This document shows positions 6,189-7,007 of a stretch of 7,007 bases of DNA, in pieces (within the stretch, counting starts at the first letter, position 1; the number at the start of each line of letters is the position of its first letter). A model generated the notes under the pieces. That model saw only the letters and a program-made list of their open reading frames with translations, was not told the DNA's origin and ran no database searches. The position numbers were made by a program, and so were the translations under genes. Source of the DNA: Rickettsiales bacterium (GTDB taxonomy: Bacteria; Pseudomonadota; Alphaproteobacteria; Rickettsiales; UBA1997). The stretch lies in contig CANEUK010000077.1 of the NCBI GenBank assembly GCA_947441695.1, positions 1 to 7,007 of the forward strand, in the 5' to 3' direction.

Positions 6189-7007
6189 ATGACTCAAGAA
6201 AACAAAACCACCAAAATCATTTCTAAACTAAATGGTCGCCCAATGTTGCATTGGGTTGGCAAAATGCCTTTGCAAAAAGTTGAAAATTATCCCGCGCAGC
6301 TGCTCGAAACCTTTGGCGAGCAAAAATCTGAACAAAATCAAACCCAACTAAATTTCAAAATTTTAGAAAAAAACTGGAGCAACCAAATTATTCACGGCGA
6401 CAACAAAGAAATTTTAAGCTCGCTTTTGGTTGGCGGCTTTCGCGGCAAAATTGACTTAATTTACATTGATCCGCCTTTCGATTCAAAAGCCGATTATGTA
6501 CGCAAAGTTGAGTTGCGCGGCTCCAAAGAAAAACTTTCGGGCGAAGGGCAAAGCATTTTAGAACAAACCCAATATAGCGACATTTGGGCAAAAGACACTT
6601 ATCTGCAATTTATGTATGAAAGGTTAATTTTGCTGCGCGAGCTGCTTAGCGAACAAGGCAGCATTTATTTGCATTGCGACTGGCACAAAAGCCACCACTT
6701 GCGCTTTTTGCTCGATGAGGTTTTTGGCGAGGATAATTTTGTGAATGAGATTGTTTGGAAATATACTTGGGGAATGAGGGTAGAAAGCTATTGGAATAGA
6801 AAACACGATACAATTTTTCTCTATTCAAAATCAAATAATTTTATTTTTAATGCTAATGAAGTTTTGGAAGAGAGAAAGATTAGCGAAGCTACCGCAAATA
6901 GGCTTAAGTATAAAGGAGCCATGATCACAGATGGAAATAAAGGAAGGGGAAATCAAGAACTTGCTTTGTCAACAGATGTTTGGACAGACATCTCTGTTAT
7001 CAACAAA
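6189..7007 (+). CDS. Type III-like adenine-specific DNA methyltransferase (Mod), N-terminal part
   Basis: This is an N6-adenine methyltransferase of the beta class, the site-recognising and protecting Mod subunit of a type III system, using S-adenosylmethionine. 273 codons are read from the ATG at 6189 and the frame is still open at the right edge. RPMLHWVGKMPLQKV (17-31) and PAQLLETF (35-42) are the usual start of this family. HGDNKEIL (69-76) precedes the catalytic motif IV, LIYIDPPF, with DPPF at 94-97. GSIYLHCDWHKSHHLR (157-172), DEVFGEDNF (176-184) and VWTDISVIN (264-272) are further family signatures. The SAM-binding FxGxG motif should lie beyond the window, as in beta-class enzymes. 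Codon choice changes sharply after residue ~180: before it, Gly is GGC 10 of 12 and Arg CGC 6 of 7; after it, all five Gly are GGA and all five Arg are AGA/AGG. No SD precedes the ATG. The gap after the terminator implies its own promoter, which I cannot place. Confidence 0.9.
   Translation, partial: MTQENKTTKIISKLNGRPMLHWVGKMPLQKVENYPAQLLETFGEQKSEQNQTQLNFKILEKNWSNQIIHGDNKEILSSLLVGGFRGKIDLIYIDPPFDSKADYVRKVELRGSKEKLSGEGQSILEQTQYSDIWAKDTYLQFMYERLILLRELLSEQGSIYLHCDWHKSHHLRFLLDEVFGEDNFVNEIVWKYTWGMRVESYWNRKHDTIFLYSKSNNFIFNANEVLEERKISEATANRLKYKGAMITDGNKGRGNQELALSTDVWTDISVINK

Overview
The window is AT-rich DNA, probably chromosomal and probably from an alphaproteobacterium. The best taxonomic clue is the branched-chain aminotransferase at 749-1633, which I judge from memory (no search run) to resemble alphaproteobacterial BCATs such as those of Rhodospirillales-type genomes. 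The AT-rich codon use would fit a Rickettsiales/Holosporales-like or otherwise streamlined member. Most starts lack a clear Shine-Dalgarno (SD) sequence and have A-rich leaders. TGG is used for Trp in all the large genes, so the code looks standard.

Layout. (1) 1-325, minus strand: the N-terminal 108 residues of a dTDP-glucose 4,6-dehydratase (RmlB), running off the left edge. (2) 326-748: a divergent intergenic region dominated by a ~165-bp imperfect palindrome with a perfect 21-bp terminal repeat, like a small non-autonomous (MITE-like) element. (3) 749-1633, plus: the aminotransferase (IlvE type). (4) 1634-1840: a gap holding a 57-codon frame interrupted by one in-frame TGA and ending in an SSB-tail-like acidic tip. 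(5) 1841-6035, plus: a tight three-gene unit of a RhuM-Fic/Doc fusion, a secreted SNase-like nuclease that starts on the last base of the Fic stop codon, and a type III restriction (Res-like) helicase-nuclease. (6) 6036-6188: two hairpins, the second followed by T-rich DNA, forming a probable terminator. (7) 6189 to the right edge, plus: the first 273 codons of a type III Mod-like adenine methyltransferase.

How the genes fit together. The left third is housekeeping metabolism (nucleotide sugar and branched-chain amino acid). From about 1841 the content is defence-type: a toxin-like Fic protein, a nuclease, and a restriction-modification pair. Res comes before Mod, with a terminator between them, the reverse of the usual mod-res order. 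This would let methylase and nuclease be expressed separately. Within mod, Gly and Arg codon choice switches abruptly near 6729-6770, suggesting that the downstream part, probably the target-recognition region, was exchanged by recombination.

I see no rRNA, tRNA, CRISPR array or complete insertion sequence. The most unusual items are the RhuM-Fic/SNase/Res unit, the codon-use break in mod, the palindromic element and the TGA-interrupted small frame.
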